From contig NC_081413.1 in assembly GCF_030272615.1 (NCBI RefSeq), positions 163,775,080 to 163,839,079 on the forward strand: DNA of 64,000 bases, given 5' to 3'. The notes below the pieces were generated by a model. The model saw nothing but the letters and a program-made list of their open reading frames with translations. It was not told where the DNA came from and made no database searches. Source of the stretch: Cryptomeria japonica. Its lineage: Eukaryota > Streptophyta > Pinopsida > Cupressales > Cupressaceae. This document shows positions 42,872 through 55,349 of this stretch, piece after piece. Within the stretch, counting starts at the first letter, position 1. Each line of letters opens with the position of its first letter. Both the position numbers and the translations under genes were made by a program.

Positions 42872-43492
42872 TTATTTACAAAGAGCATTAACTAATTTGT
42901 CTAGCTGAGGTAGAGCTCTTATTGTCTTGGACTTTCTCACTTTAACAATGTTATCAAAGTTTATATGAAAAAATTTCTTATGCCAAAGCCAACAATCATC
43001 TATTTTTGCAATCAAATAGTTGCTAACTTTAGGATTAAGATAAAACAAATTACCTCTAGTTTGTTTCCTGGTTACAATCAATTCACCTTTGTTGTCAAAG
43101 ATTTTGCACATACCATTTCTAAACTCCAGTGGGTATCCTTTGTCATTAAGTTGTGCCACACTTAGAAGATTATGCTTTAGATCTTCAACCCAATAGACAT
43201 CGTTAGCACTTCTCTTCCCATTAAGAGAAATAACTCCCTTACCTTTAACCATACAGGGTGAGTCATTGCCAAATTTGACACCACCACCATCAAATTCCTT
43301 CAAGGAAATAAATTTGCTCTGATCACTAGTCATATGATGTGAACAACCACTATCGATGATCCAATCATCAGAGTTATCCATCCTAGACACTAATGCCTTC
43401 TGATATGATATATCTTCCTTAATTGCTACAAACACAATATCTTCACTAGCATCATCATCAGATTCTTCATTAGTGATACCACTGTCAATCAC
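42872..43492 (-). pseudogene. Protease and integrase zinc region of D
   Basis: 206 codons open. DDWIIDSGCSHHMTSD has an intact DSG (Asp codon 43352-43354), then GKGVISLNGK, VYWVEDLKHNLLSVAQL, NLFYLNPKV, and the integrase zinc start WLWHKKFFHINFDNIV. It ends at a stop where CQLGKMT of the zinc site should follow. This is the best-kept protease in the window. Confidence 0.88.
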
Positions 43493-43499
43493 TATAAGA

Positions 43500-44466
43500 C
43501 AATCTCTCTTGCCTTTACCATTATACTTCTTGAATTTGTCTCTCTTGTGTTCATTTTCACCATTAGGACAATTAGCTGCTATATGACCAATCTTGTTGCA
43601 TGCAAAACATTTTAAAGGTAGTTTACCTTTGTATTTCCAGTGCCTCTAAGTAGTCATTTTGTCAACAATGCTTCAAGCTCCACTAAATTTTCTTCATCAT
43701 CAGCATCTCTACTGGATGTACATTCATAGCCATGACAAGTATCTCTACTTTTTATCATAGATGGGTTAGAGACAAAAGCTTTGAATGTAGATTCTAATTT
43801 CTGTACACTACCATCATAACCATTTAATTCAAAAGTAGTAAGTTTGCCAATGATAGAGTCAAGAGTTACCTTAGTTTTGTCAATGGACTTCAACCCCTAA
43901 ATAGCTACAACTCAGATAGCATAGACCGATAGTAGGGTTCTCAGTACCTTACTGATTATTGTGGCATCTTCCACTTTCCCTCCTGTACTCTTTATTTCAC
44001 CAACTATCTCTTTTATCCTTTGACCTTACTACTGGATATTTTCACCTTTGGACATTCTCATGTCATCCAAATTTCCTCTTAGGCTCTCTTCTTTAGCAAT
44101 CTTAACATGTTCATCACCGCTATAAATCTCTTTAAGTTTTTTCCATACTTCATATGTAGTTTCAAGACCATGAACATCTACATATTCAACATTAGACAGG
44201 GAACATGTAATAGCCTCCAGTGCTTGATGATTTTCTTGTTGTTCTTTCTTTCGATCATCAGCCAGAGTTCTAGTAGGTGCAACATACTAAGTTTCTACAT
44301 GATCCCAATACTAGCTTCCCCAAATCTTGATGTGAATCTTCATTTTGTCACTCCATATCCTATAGTTATCTTTGTTGATCTTTGGACCTTCTTCGAACCT
44401 TCCTTCTTTCATCTACAAGATCTTTTCCTCAAGATTTTTGGCTTTTAGATTTAAGAGGACTTGAGA
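43500..44466 (-). pseudogene. Gag of D
   Basis: Gag of the DUF4219/UBN2 type in broken frames: NYRIWSDKMKIHI, EAITCSLSNVEYVDVHGL, EVWKKLKEIYSGDEHVK, KLTTFELNGYDGSVQKLES (43893-43654), then the knuckle CFACNKIGHIAANC (about 43571-43612), intact, in another frame. Starts close behind the primer site as in E and H. Confidence 0.83.
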
Positions 44467-44467
44467 T

Positions 44468-44481
44468 GCTTTGATACTAAT
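44468..44481 (-). other. Primer binding site of D (decayed)
   Basis: Minus strand ATTAGTATCAAAGC, two changes from ATTGGTATCAGAGC, both G to A. Confidence 0.8.
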
Positions 44482-45902
44482 TGATGGTATGATGAAAGAA
44501 TAAGTATCGAGTAGATTACTGAGAGCGGGGGGGGGGGGTGAATCAGTAAACTGAAAAATTGATACAAACTTCCCAAAATCAAACTCAATCACAAAAAGTA
44601 AACTTTCACTGTCAAGATCAATACTCATAAGAATACTCAACATCAATTGGTTACCTATTATATCAACTTAATAGTAAACATCATTCAACTTGTAAATATC
44701 AACATACTTCATCTCTCAATGATTCAAGTTATCATGTCTTATCTAAAGTTAATCAAATCACCAAATAAGATCATAACCACAAAAACATTCACCACATGAC
44801 ACAAATGTTTATACGTGGAAAACCCAAATAGGTAAAAACCACTGTGAGATGAGACTCACAAGAGAGCTATTTGAACTCTTCTAAAGTTTGCCCTATTAGG
44901 AGCCAAGCCTGTTAAAGCTTTTACAATAAGTCCTATTAAGAACTGATTCTATTAGGAACCACACGGTTAAGGGATTTTACAAAATGCATTGGTAAAAAGA
45001 AAATACCCTATTAGGAGTAACCTCGGTATAGGGTTTGAGAATCCAAGCTTATGGACCACCTTGTTAGAGGATTTAAGAAGTAACCAATCTTATTAGAGCT
45101 TACCCAGTTAGGGGATTTCAATTCTATTGTAATTGTTAGAAAACAATAGGTTTTCTTGATCTGTCCAAATAGCACTACATTTGCTTGATTATATCCTTTT
45201 AAGCTTCAATCTACCTTTACTCAAACTGCAGATTCATTCTCCAATTTGGTAACCACACACTCAACTAATTTCTACAACTTTGTCAACACCTTTTACAAAC
45301 CACTTTAGTGATCTTAAATACAAATCAATTAGGCCAGTAACACAACAAAAATGTAATGATCTCATAGAGATTATAAACAAAACGGTATAAGTGTGACCAT
45401 TGGATTTACATAGCAATCTATACACATTCTTCAAGAAAATTCCAACCACTCCATGATCACCACTTCATCGGACTTGTAACTCATCACGCATTGTGTATTA
45501 GATTCAATCCACTTGCTCATTCCCTATACAATCAATCAAACAAACAAACAAATGCACCAAAACAATCTAAACTTATCTTCATACAATGACCACACGTGTC
45601 ACCATCATTACCGCTCATTATTAGATCTTAAAACAACATACTTGATTGATTAGGGTTTAAAAAAACAACAACTGGTGGGTTTTATCCGCTACACTACATA
45701 GAAAGGTTTTACACTGGTTTACTGGTTCAACTCACATACTTATATACCAGTTTACAACATCTTCCTCAAAGCTCTTCCTACCGATTACAAGACAATATCA
45801 ATAACAACAATATCGACAATATTATAAGTACCATTACCAGTTCAATTGACATCAATGACAACATAAAATATCATTAATGCAATCATCATACAAATTCCAA
45901 CA
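44482..45902 (-). repeat. 5' LTR of D
   Basis: 1421 bp, starting TGTTGGAATTTGTATG on the minus strand. The motif with a G13 run is at 44519-44544. Confidence 0.92.
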
Positions 45903-47104
45903 AACAAATGCTTATATCTACCACTGAAATCAATCACTTTACCTTTAACACCTTATTTACAATGCATTAAATCAGTTAAAGTGATTTTAGGAGAAATATT
46001 GTTTTTAAATTGCTGGATGAAAGCATTTTCCAGTTGTTGAAAGGAAGTGATAGAATAAAAAGGCAAAGAGAAATACCATTGTAAAGCCTTATCTCTTAGT
46101 GTTCTTGTAAACAATTTTGCAACCAATATTTGATCATAAGAAAAATTGGTACACAAGGTTTGAAATGTTTTGACATGCGTAAGAGGATCACCTTTTCCAT
46201 GATAGAGTTCTAATTGAGGGACCTCAACATGTTTAGGTGGTATGACTTTAATAATATAAAGAGAAAGTGGGCTCACAACATCAAAGGTGGGCACACTAAA
46301 CTTGGATTTACTCATAGAAGCAATTTGTTGTTGTAAGGAAGACACAGTTTGAGCGATATTGTTAATTGTTGCCTCAATAAATGAATGGATGTTAGACATA
46401 GTTGATTGAGAAGGTGGTGTGATGTTATTGAAAGAAGGCATGGATTGAGAATAAGGGGGTGGGACATTATGACAAGTAGGCATAGGTAATGATTGGGTAG
46501 GAAAAGGGACACTTAAAGGAGGAACAAAGTTGTTGAAGGAATTTCCCCCTTGTGTCACATTGATTGGTTGAGGAAAAATAGAAATGCTTATGGAAGACAT
46601 AGGTAAAGATGCATAATTAAATGAAGAAGAGGGATTATCCCCATGACCAACGGTTGTAGGAATGACATTTTGAGTTGATATAGCCATGATGTTGGAGGTA
46701 AAAGTAGGAATACTAGTCATAAGAGTAGTCAAAAGAATTTAAGGATTGACTTGTGTTGAAGGTTGTGAATAACTTAGGGTTTCAGAACAACTCTTGATAG
46801 GCATGACATTATAATCAACAATATGTGCAATGCCATGCAATATATCAATTTCATTCTTATCACTTTGAATCATGCGTTTAAGGCCTTAAATTAATAGAAG
46901 AGCTTCACTATTAGGGTATTCTTGGGACATCCATTGTTGAAAGTTATCAAATTGATTGTCCAATGTGGAAATTTGATCTATAGAGACCCTAGTTAGAGTT
47001 TCTTCTTCATCATGGGATTCATCAATGGGGTTAATAGGCTCATGATTAGGATGGGAAGAATTAGCATGATCCTCATTAAAGAAGTCACCCAAATTAGGCT
47101 CCAT
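45903..47104 (-). pseudogene. Gag N-terminal and capsid region of C
   Basis: ATG at 47104; stops at about 46886, 46737 and 45950 break one continuous frame. An N-terminal acidic part (HDEEETLTRVSID), a Pro/Ser/Asn-rich linker (46720-46400), then the Retrotrans_gag core: VEVPQLELYHGKGDPLTHV, FSYDQILVAKLFTRTLRDK, ALQWYFSLP, FQQLENAFIQQFKNNI and DLMHC. Ends at D with RYKHL. This core makes the capsid in Gypsy elements. The linker in front suggests a Tat-like lineage. Confidence 0.82.
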
Positions 47105-48140
47105 CTCCTCTTTAATTAAACCTTTGGAGGCCTTAATTCTAATGCTTCATCTAACGGGGATAGTGTAGGTAGGACTAATAGTGGTGAAACTCATGCACTA
47201 GAGGGAAATTTTGAATTTTGAAGTATAGGAACAAAGCTTACAAAATTAAGTAATGCAAAATTTAAGAAAATAATGATCACGCAATTTTAACTTTTTTGGA
47301 GGAAGAGGATGACACAATTTAAAAAAAAAATGAAAGGAAATTGGAATTTTAAAATTAGGGCCAAGGGAATACCACTAAATTTTAAAATCAGAATTTTTAA
47401 AATCAGGGTAGATTATAATTAACCTCTTATTTTTTAAAATTTCTTGAAATTTGAAATGTTGAATTTTGGAGGTATTTCGATTCTAGAGGAATCAAAAATA
47501 GACAAAATCAGCCAACCTTCTGGATTTAGGCTATTAAATACAATCATATAGTCTCCCAAAATTTTGGGAAAAAGCCGTGGACCGTGGCAGGAATGCACAT
47601 GGTCCGACCAACATTTTTCAAAATTTTTAGGGATGAATATTATGATGATTTCAAAGCTAACCCCCCAAAATTGGTGAATTTTACGATTTCTAGATGGGCG
47701 AAATTAAGGTTCAAATGTAAAATAGGACCGTATTAGGGTTTTGAAGAAAAAGAGCAATTGAATTGAAAATTTGAAAAATGTCAAACCTAATGGATAGGGA
47801 CACCTTGGAAAATGTTTAGAAAGCTAAATGAAATTGAGTGAAATTTGCACAAAATCCAATTAAATTTGAAAATTAGGGTTTTAACAAGTAACCGCTTAAT
47901 TTTATAAATTTGATTTGCAAATTGAAAAAGACAACAAGAAAATTGAATTTGACAAACAAAACAATTTTCAGATCTAAGATAACCACAAGCAATTTTTACA
48001 AATCATGAGTTCAATTTTAATTTTAAAAACTAGAGTTTTTAATGATTTAACCACTAAGTTTGTAGAAAATTTAAAACTTGCAAATGAAAAATATGCAATT
48101 TTGTTCGAAGGAAAGCATGCAAGATAGCAGGTTCACCAAA
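47105..48140 (-). other. Gag leader of C
   Basis: AT-rich, no frame supported. GGTTCACCAA at 48131-48140, next to the LTR, gives TTGGTGAACC on the sense strand and is the presumed primer site; I cannot name the tRNA. Confidence 0.5.
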
Positions 48141-49357
48141 ATGTATTGGTGGGTGAAAAATGTGTGAATGAGAGATCAAGAGGAAAACTACCCTTTCCCT
48201 CCAAGGAGAGATGAGAGTTTCACTACGAATTTGCCTTCAAACATTATTCACCTAATTATATTGGAAGAGGAGAGGAAAATTCACTAGATTCAATCTCCAA
48301 AGAAGAAGAGAGAATTTTGAGTGAAATGGGAATGATAAGTTAATCCCCTCTTCCTATTTGAAATGGAAAGGAATTGATTGAATTATGTAATGCAAAAGTG
48401 CCAAAGAACTGATTATAACTTGAGATCAAAGTATGGGATGAAGTTGTGCACCTGGATTTGGTAGTAATATGTTGAGACGAAGTTGCCCTATGAATTTGAG
48501 GAAAATTTGCTTGGACTGTGGTAGGAATGTACACAGTCCTCCAAAAAATCCGCAAAATGAAAAGAGTTTTTTTGCTTCTGCAAATGGAGCTTGAATATGA
48601 AAGTACAGTTGTGCACCTACAACCTACACACGGAAAAGAGAGGAAAATGGGTTGGGATTGGGGGTTTGCCTTCAGGTCAAACCCCAATTTTGGAATTAGT
48701 TAAGTAATGAAAGAAAGTACTTGCAAGTAAATGTAAATGAAAGACTGAAATGTAAATCACCTCAAGGGAGGTTGTGATAGCAATGTTGATAGAAATGCTT
48801 GTGTGGACTTGAATGTTGTAATTAATCTCCTCTTCAATGGTTGAATCCTTGACTTGAATGCAACACCTAGCCTTGAAGGGAGGCTTGAGAATTCTCAATG
48901 CTTAAATGCTCTTGAATGCTTGATCTCATGTAAACTTCCCGCTTATCCGAATTATCCAACTTACCAAAATGAGAGGGAAAATGCAACTTAAATACATGTC
49001 AATTAGGGTTAATTAAATTGATTTTCATCATAGACTTACATCAGGGAAGTTTTCCCGCTCACTGCACAACCTACAATGTGTGCCTAAGAAAGGGTCCTAC
49101 TCCAAAATAGGGCAGGGACAAGGGTACCACGCCCCTATCCTAGGAGGACAAGGGTGCCATGCCCTTGTCCTGCCCCTTTCTTCAAGGAAGATTGCAAACA
49201 GGGTGGTACAAAGGCCAATGGAGAAGTAGATTCTGAGGGTTGAGTGGTCTCTAGTCTTTGATTAGGCTAGGGGATTCAATCTCACGTGTGTGAGGACCCT
49301 AATATGGTCAAAAATTGATAGGGTCGCAATTTTATGAAACTACAATAGTTTCCAACA
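48141..49357 (-). repeat. Right (5') LTR of C
   Basis: Pairs with 35498-36190. The sense start TGTTGGAAACTATTG (complement of 49343-49357) is a plausible LTR start. It keeps the segment (about 48605-48940) lost from the left copy. Confidence 0.65.
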
Positions 49358-50447
49358 CTACTAAATTAAAATAAGAGGAAAATAAGGAATAAGTTAATTT
49401 GAAATTGGGTGAAGAGGTGAGGCCATTAACTAATCAAGTATCATTTACAAACAAAAGGATGAAGAGATTCCATGAGGATTCATAACCCCTAGACCAAGAC
49501 CCATCCCTTCTAAGGTCTAAAAGTGGGAGATTTCATGCAAAGGTGTCATAAAATAAAAATCAAGGGAAGAGAGAAGAGAAGCAAGAGAAAAGAGAAGATA
49601 ACAAATATAATGATACCCGTTGGAGTGAGATATTAGGGGAAGAGTACTTTGATATTAGACTTGAGAGAGATAAAGAAAGAGAAACAAAACCCAAAAAAAT
49701 CATAAAGAAGGAAACTAAAGACGCTACACCAAAATCAGAATAAAAGACTAAGATTACATAAAATATAAAAATGATACAAACATCACACACCATGGACATA
49801 ACAATTAAGATTCTAGCTTTTGAAACAAACAACATTGAGGCTTTAGAGCATGTGCTACTTTTGTAATATGTATGGAAGAGATTAAGAAAATATGCATATA
49901 AGGATAGATTATTTGATTTTGTTGGATCCTTAAGGAAAGAAGAATTGGAGTGGTATATGAAAATCTATCCCTAGCATGAAGCCACATGGGATGAAGTAAA
50001 GGTAGAATTTTTGGCTAATTTTGGCACCCCAAATATCCCACATAAAAGTTTTAGCTGGGAGAAAAACTTGGTACTAGTAGTCTTGGATGGAAGAGTATTT
50101 GATAAACATGGTGATTTAGTTATCATGGCATATCAAATAGAATAAAAATGATCGATAAGAATAGAGAAACATGGAAATATTGAGGTACTGAAGGATTTAC
50201 TATTGAAAGTATAGAAAATAGTGGTACAATAGGAGATTAGTGCCCCGATAAGCCTAACAAGCCTACAAGGATTTGGTGAACTTATTGCAATCACTACATA
50301 AACTTTTTAAATTTTAACACGTATTCATGATTTAGAGCCATAACATAATGTCATAGTAGAATGAAGAACCAAGACTGGGAACACAACACAACATAACAAA
50401 AGAGGAATATCACACATAAAATTACCTAGATTTTCTAGAGTAGGTGA
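49358..50447 (+). pseudogene. Gag-like remnant of element G
   Basis: About 49557-49736 is a charged, Lys/Glu-rich open stretch ending in stops. From the ATG at 49792: FETNNIEALEHVLLL, FVGSLRKEELEWYMKIYP, ATWDEVKVEFLANFGTPNI. The LRKEELEWY and WDEVKVEFLANF phrases fit the capsid core of a Gypsy gag. Several stops follow. E cuts it at 50447. 49358-49556 holds nothing I recognise. Confidence 0.6.
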
Positions 50448-51863
50448 TGATGAATAATGATGAACAACTAATACCCTAATCAGTACTGAGAGGGGGGGTG
50501 AATCAGTACAGAAAAAAAACTTGCTTCAATATTTTGACACTCTCTTAACATAGATAACCGGTTGTCTATACCATTGTACTTAACCATAGAAATACCGGTT
50601 AAACAGATATGCTTCAGACAACTAAACTAGTTAACCAAAAGTACTTAAAATAACATTCAACAGATCTCAGGTCTTGATTGCTACTTTACCAGTTTAGTCA
50701 TGCATGAGTTGTATCAATAATACCACAATCATTTAGCATTGCATGCATATTCAACTTTAATAAAAAAACTACTCAATCATCACATGAAAAATTACAACCC
50801 ATAACACACATATTTTTCATGTGGAAACCCAAATGGGAAAAACCACGATGGGGATGAATACCCACAAGCTTGTTTTGGACTCTTTTGAAGTCTGCTCCGT
50901 TAGGATCCTAGTCCGGTTAAATACTTTACAATAAGATTCTATTAGGAACCAATCCTATTACTAATTGCACGGTTAAGGGATGGCTATAAACCTTGTTAAA
51001 GGTTACCTCGCTAGAGGATTTAAAGAATTCAATGAACTTGAGTCACCTAGTTAGAGGATTTGCAACAAGCTTGTTAAAGCTACCTAGTCAAGGGATTTTC
51101 CTTCTATTGAAATAGTTAGAAGTCAAAAGGTAAAGCTCTAATCTGATAACAACACTACTTGCTAAGGAAGATCCTTTTCAGCTCCTCTCCTCTACAATCA
51201 CACTCTATAGATTCCACACTCTAGTTTGGCAAGTATCTCAACATGTAGACACAAAAACATCTTTTGCCAACACAAACAATAACAAACATCATCGACCTTA
51301 TAGACAACAATCAGGTCAGTAGCATAAACCCTAAACCCTAAACAATTTAGGTTTACAATTACAAGCGGTCAAATCATGACCGTCCAAACATATTGCATAG
51401 AGTTAAATGATCTAAAATAGATCTCAAGTCATTTTGCATCATCCAATCTTCATTGCATCTAGAAATTAGTAACCCATCATGCGCACTTCACACACCGCTT
51501 AGAACATCACACATTCTCAAGGTAGGCATTCAATGCATTTGATCTTCACGTGCAAGATCCTCAAAGAAATCCTTCACATGCACATAACTGACATGGTATC
51601 CTGATCCTTATCCTTATTGTTCACAAAACACCATTAGTTGCACTGCATAAGCCAAACCGAAAACCCTTGAGCTGAACATAGACTACCAACTGGTAGTCAC
51701 ACTTAGTGAGCCCCAACACCGGTCCACTCCATCCCGGTTGACTATAGCTACTTCCAGTCTTCACACTGGTTCAAACTGGTTCACCTACTTGAGCATCATA
51801 TACTGGTTCACTTATTAACATCAATGATGACATACACTATCACCGCTTCATCATATGCCAAAA
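50448..51863 (-). repeat. 3' LTR of E
   Basis: 1416 bp. Sense start is TTTTTGGCATATGATG, with TGTT changed. The motif CTGAGAGGGGGGGTGAATC is at 50486-50504. Confidence 0.9.
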
Positions 51864-52162
51864 ATCTCCCCCTTTGGCATTGATGGCAATACTTAATGTA
51901 TCATTGCTCAGTAACATATACCAGTTCAATTTCAAACAATCACCACCACCATCTAGACTAGTTAGTGTGCACTCTACCATATATCTTCTCCCCCATATAT
52001 CTATGTCATCAAATATCTTCTCCTCCTTTGACAACAATGCCAAAGTGGAGGCACAAGCTTCCAAGCTCCACTATGTTGCCCCCCTATGGAGTAGCATCCT
52101 TCAATATATCAATCCTCTAATAGTTGTCATTGTAGTACTTGACTGATGTGGAACACACATTT
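51864..52162 (-). other. 3' region of E
   Basis: Polypurine complement at 51864-51880 and a second CTCCTCCTTTGACAACAATG near 52021. No gene. Confidence 0.7.
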
Positions 52163-52797
52163 TTAATTTACTTCATCAAGGGGTAGAACCCATAATTCAC
52201 CTCTCAAAAAGGTAAATGTAGTCTTCAGTAAGGGTTTAGTGAATATGTCTGCTAATTGTTCCTTACTAGAAACATGTTCTAATACAACCTCTTTATTCTG
52301 AACCTTTTCTCTGAAGAAATGATACTTGAGCTCAATGTGCTTTGTCCTAGCATGCAATACCATATTTTTGGAAATATTGATTGCACTAGGATTATCACAG
52401 AAAATACTCACTGGGTTCAGATATAGGCACTTTGAAGCCATTCAGTACATGCTTCATCCAGATTGCCTGAGTGTAGTTCATAAATGTTGCCACATACTCT
52501 ACTTCAGCTATAGATTGGGAAATACAGCTCTGCATCTTTCTTGTCCATGAGACTGGTTGTGCTCTTTCAGTCATCCACATTACCTGCCCAATCTACATCA
52601 GTAAATACTTTGAGACCAAAGTCACCATTATATGGATACCACAATCCATATTCAACTGTCCCTTTCAGGTATCTAAGAATCCTTTTTATGACTACCAAGT
52701 GGGATTCTCTTGGACTCTTCTGAAAACGGGCTACTATGCCCACTCCATGAGCAATATCTGATCTATTGTGCACCACATAGTGTAGCTTACTAATCAT
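52163..52797 (-). pseudogene. RNase H of E
   Basis: Three overlapping frames: KLHYVVHNRSDIAHGVGIV to VDWAGNVDD (52797-52567), QPVSWTRKMQSCISQSIAEVEYV (52580-52395), then FCDNPSAINISKNM, RTKHIELKYHF, VSSKEQLADIFTKPL. Frameshifts near 52570 and 52430; EVEY replaces EAEY. Confidence 0.85.
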
Positions 52798-52803
52798 TGA
52801 CCG

Positions 52804-53760
52804 TTATTCCTTCTCATCCACCAACACTGTATCATCCTCCTTTATTAGTTTGCAACTAGTCACCATTAGTGTTCCAACCAGTTTGCTCTCCTCCATGCCA
52901 AAGGTCTTCAAGACCTCTTTGATATACTTGGACTGGGTAATAAAGATACCCTCCTTCATCTGTTGAATCTGTAGACCAATGAAGAACTTTATCTCTCCAA
53001 TTAGAGACATCTCAAACTCTTTCTTCATTTCATCTAGAAATGCATGGCTCATTTCATCATCTTCTCCAAAGATTATGTCATCTATAAATACTTCACAGAT
53101 CGGAATCTTATCACCTTCATATTTCAGGTAGATGTTGTTGTTCTCACTTGTTCTTTGAAATCCTATCTTCACAAGATGAGAGTGTGACCATTAATACCAT
53201 GCCCTTGGTGCTTGTTTCAATCTATATAGGGCCTTGTGTAATCTACACACCATTTTACTATCTTCTGACAAAGCAAACCCATTCGGTTGCTCAATATACA
53301 CTTCTTCTAGGATTCCATTTAGGAATGCAAACTTCTCATCTATCTAGTATACCTTGAATCCCTCGAAAGATGCAAATGCAAATAGAATTTGGACACCTTC
53401 TAGCCTAGCCACTGGGGCAAAGGTTTGTCCATTTTCTTCTCCCTCTTCCTGAGCATATCCCTTGCATACAAGTCTTGCCTTGTTCCTTACCACTGTGCCT
53501 TCTTCATTTATCTTATTCTTGAAGAACCATTTGGTACCTATTACATTCTTTTGTTTTGGTTTGGGTTCCAAGGACCATGTTGCATCCTTTTCTATCTAGT
53601 CTAGCTCCTCTTCGATTGCCTTTATCCAGTTCATCAGTAAGTGCCTATCTAGTGGTCTTAGGTTCAAATTTTGAAATTATGCAAGAGTTTTCTTTCACCT
53701 TTCTCCTTGTGAGTATCCTTTCATCTTTGTCTCCTATGATTTGCGTCAGATCATGATGTA
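52804..53760 (-). pseudogene. Reverse transcriptase of E
   Basis: VIGTKWFFKNKINEEGTVV, KARLVCKGYAQEEGEENGQ and FAPVARLEGVQ (53571-53344), then a TAG and frameshifts; FAFLNGILEE, QPNGFALSEDSKMVCRLHKA; then (53172-52804) IGFQRTSENNNIYLKYEGD, EVFIDDIIFGEDDEM and IGLQIQQMKEGIFITQSKY. The active site is FIDD (53077-53088), a conservative change from YVDD. Confidence 0.87.
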
Positions 53761-54846
53761 GTTTCACATACCTAGGAATGACCCTAGCTGGTTCTTCTTG
53801 CTTTTCCTCTTCTTCTTCCACTTCATCTTCTTCTTCACCTACTACAGCTTTGATCGGTATAGGAACACTAAGGTCTTTCTAGTATTTGCAACTTGTTTCC
53901 TTCTTAACCGGTTCCTAGAAGGCTACACCTGGTTCATCTTCCACTTTCTTGTTGTAGGTTTCCTTAGGATCCTTAAGGGATTCATCAACCTTGACATTGA
54001 TACTCTCAACAATTTTCTGAGTCCTATTGTTGTAGCATTTGAGAGCTTTTCTTTTAGTGGAATATCCCAAAAATATTCCTTCATCACATTTAGCATCAAA
54101 CTTGCTTAGATGCTTACCTCTCTTGATATAGCACTTACTGCCAAACACTTGAAAATAACTCACATTAGGAGTTCTCCCATTCCAATATCATAGGAGGTTT
54201 TTTCTTTACCTTTCTTGATGAGTACCTAGTTCATAGTATAGACTGCAATTCTTACCACTTCTCTCCAAAAAGTGTGAGCAACCTTTCCTTGGATCCACAT
54301 AGTTTTGGCTGCTTCAACTACAGTCCTGTTATTCCTTTTTGATGTGGTGTCCTTGGGGAAAACAACTGCTTCTTGATGTCATTCTCTTCACAGTAGTTGT
54401 TGAATTCATTAGAAGTAAATTCACCTCCCTAGTCGGTTCTTAGGCATTTTATTCTTCTACCACTCTCCTTCTCCACCAATGCTTTAAAGGCTTTGAACTT
54501 TCCAAACACCTCTGACTTGTCTTTCAAGAATGTGAGCCACATCATTGTTGATCATTCATTGGTAAGAATCATGAAATACTGATCTCCCCAAATACTTCTA
54601 GTTTTCATCGAACCAAACAGATCGGTGTGCACTAGATCAAGTAAGTTCTCTGCTGAAAAAGACACCTTTGAATGTTGAGGAAGACATCTTCCCAAGTTGA
54701 TATTCTCCGCATAAACCATTCTCCAATTTGTTCAGCAAAGGCAATCCTCTTACTTCCTTGATCTTAGTAGCCTTTACAATATTATCAAAATTCATATGAC
54801 AAAGTCTCCTACGCCATATCCAACTGTCATCAAACTTTGCCATCAA
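53761..54846 (-). pseudogene. Integrase of E
   Basis: Zinc region WRRRLCHMNFDN (first His position changed) and CGEYQLGKM at 54846-54690. Core in pieces: TDLFGSMKT, MMWLTFLKDKSEVFGKFKAF, GGEFTSNEFNNYCEEN. C-terminal part KCDEGIFLGYSTKRKALKCYN and INVKVDESLKDPKE (54163-53915). Many stops. Confidence 0.82.
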
Positions 54847-54971
54847 GTACTGACTAATCTTGGCATTCAGCTAAAATAGGTTTTCTCTGGTCTTCTTACT
54901 GGTGACAATAACTTCACCACTCTTTCCAATTATTCTACAGGCTCCAACTTTTGAACTTTGGAATGAATCCT

Positions 54972-55307
54972 TTATACACTCAAAAGGTTGTGCTTAAGGC
55001 CTTCCACCCAGTAGACATTATCTGCACTGCTCTTTCCATTCAGTGAGATGGATCCTTTTCCTTTTACCATGCAAGGTGCATCATTGCCAAACCAGAAAAT
55101 GCCTCCATCATATTCTTCCAGAGACAAAAACTTTCTCCGGTCACTGGTCATGTGGTGAGAACACCCACTATCAATGATCCATGCATTAGAGTTGTCAATG
55201 CGAGAGACGAGGGCTTTCTGATTAGACACCTCTTCCTTTACAACTACAAACACTATGTCCTCATTCTCTTCATCCTCAAATTCTTCATTGGTAACACCTT
55301 CATCCAC
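54972..55307 (-). pseudogene. Protease of E
   Basis: 112 codons open: NAWIIDSGCSHHMTSDRRK with intact DSG (Asp codon 55170-55172), GKGSISLNGK, VYWVEGLKHNLLSV. Linked upstream to gag in a different frame. Confidence 0.87.
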
Positions 55308-55349
55308 TACAACAAGACAATTTCTCCTACCTCCTCCTTTATACTTTCT

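Larger units (their letters stand above)
38584..45902 (-). mobile_element. Element D: complete Ty1/Copia
   Basis: LTRs 38584-40008 (3', 1425 bp) and 44482-45902 (5', 1421 bp), minus strand. Primer site just inside 44481, polypurine tract complement at 40009-40022. Gag, knuckle, protease, integrase, RT and RNase H are all present in order, degraded by stops and small indels. Flanks CACAT (38579-38583) and AACAA (45903-45907) are each one base away from CACAA, which the reading frame of the interrupted C gag predicts as the target. Lineage as E and H. Confidence 0.93.
35498..49357 (-). mobile_element. Element C: Ty3/Gypsy with gag and protease but no RT or integrase
   Basis: LTR copies at the two ends run in the same direction. 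The left one (from 35498) and the right one (48141 to about 49357) share long near-identical blocks (TTGGTGGGTGAAAAATG, ACTACCCTTTCCCTCCAA). On the minus strand the order is LTR, leader, gag (47104 to 45903, continued 38583 to 38052), linker, protease-like (37759 to 37487), proline-rich linker, LTR. Nothing between 37487 and 36190 resembles RT or integrase. It was split later by D and the TRIM. Boundaries at 36190 and 49357 are approximate, and target duplications were not identified. Confidence 0.75.

Noticed and set aside
48605-48940. Insertion in the right LTR of C
   Set aside because: Related sequence is in the F LTR near 28275, so it is ancestral and was lost from the left C LTR. No target duplication.
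51326-51344. Interstitial telomere repeat
   Set aside because: Only about two and a half CCCTAAA units within the E LTR, too short to mean a telomeric origin. AAACCCTAACCC near 23520 is likewise chance.
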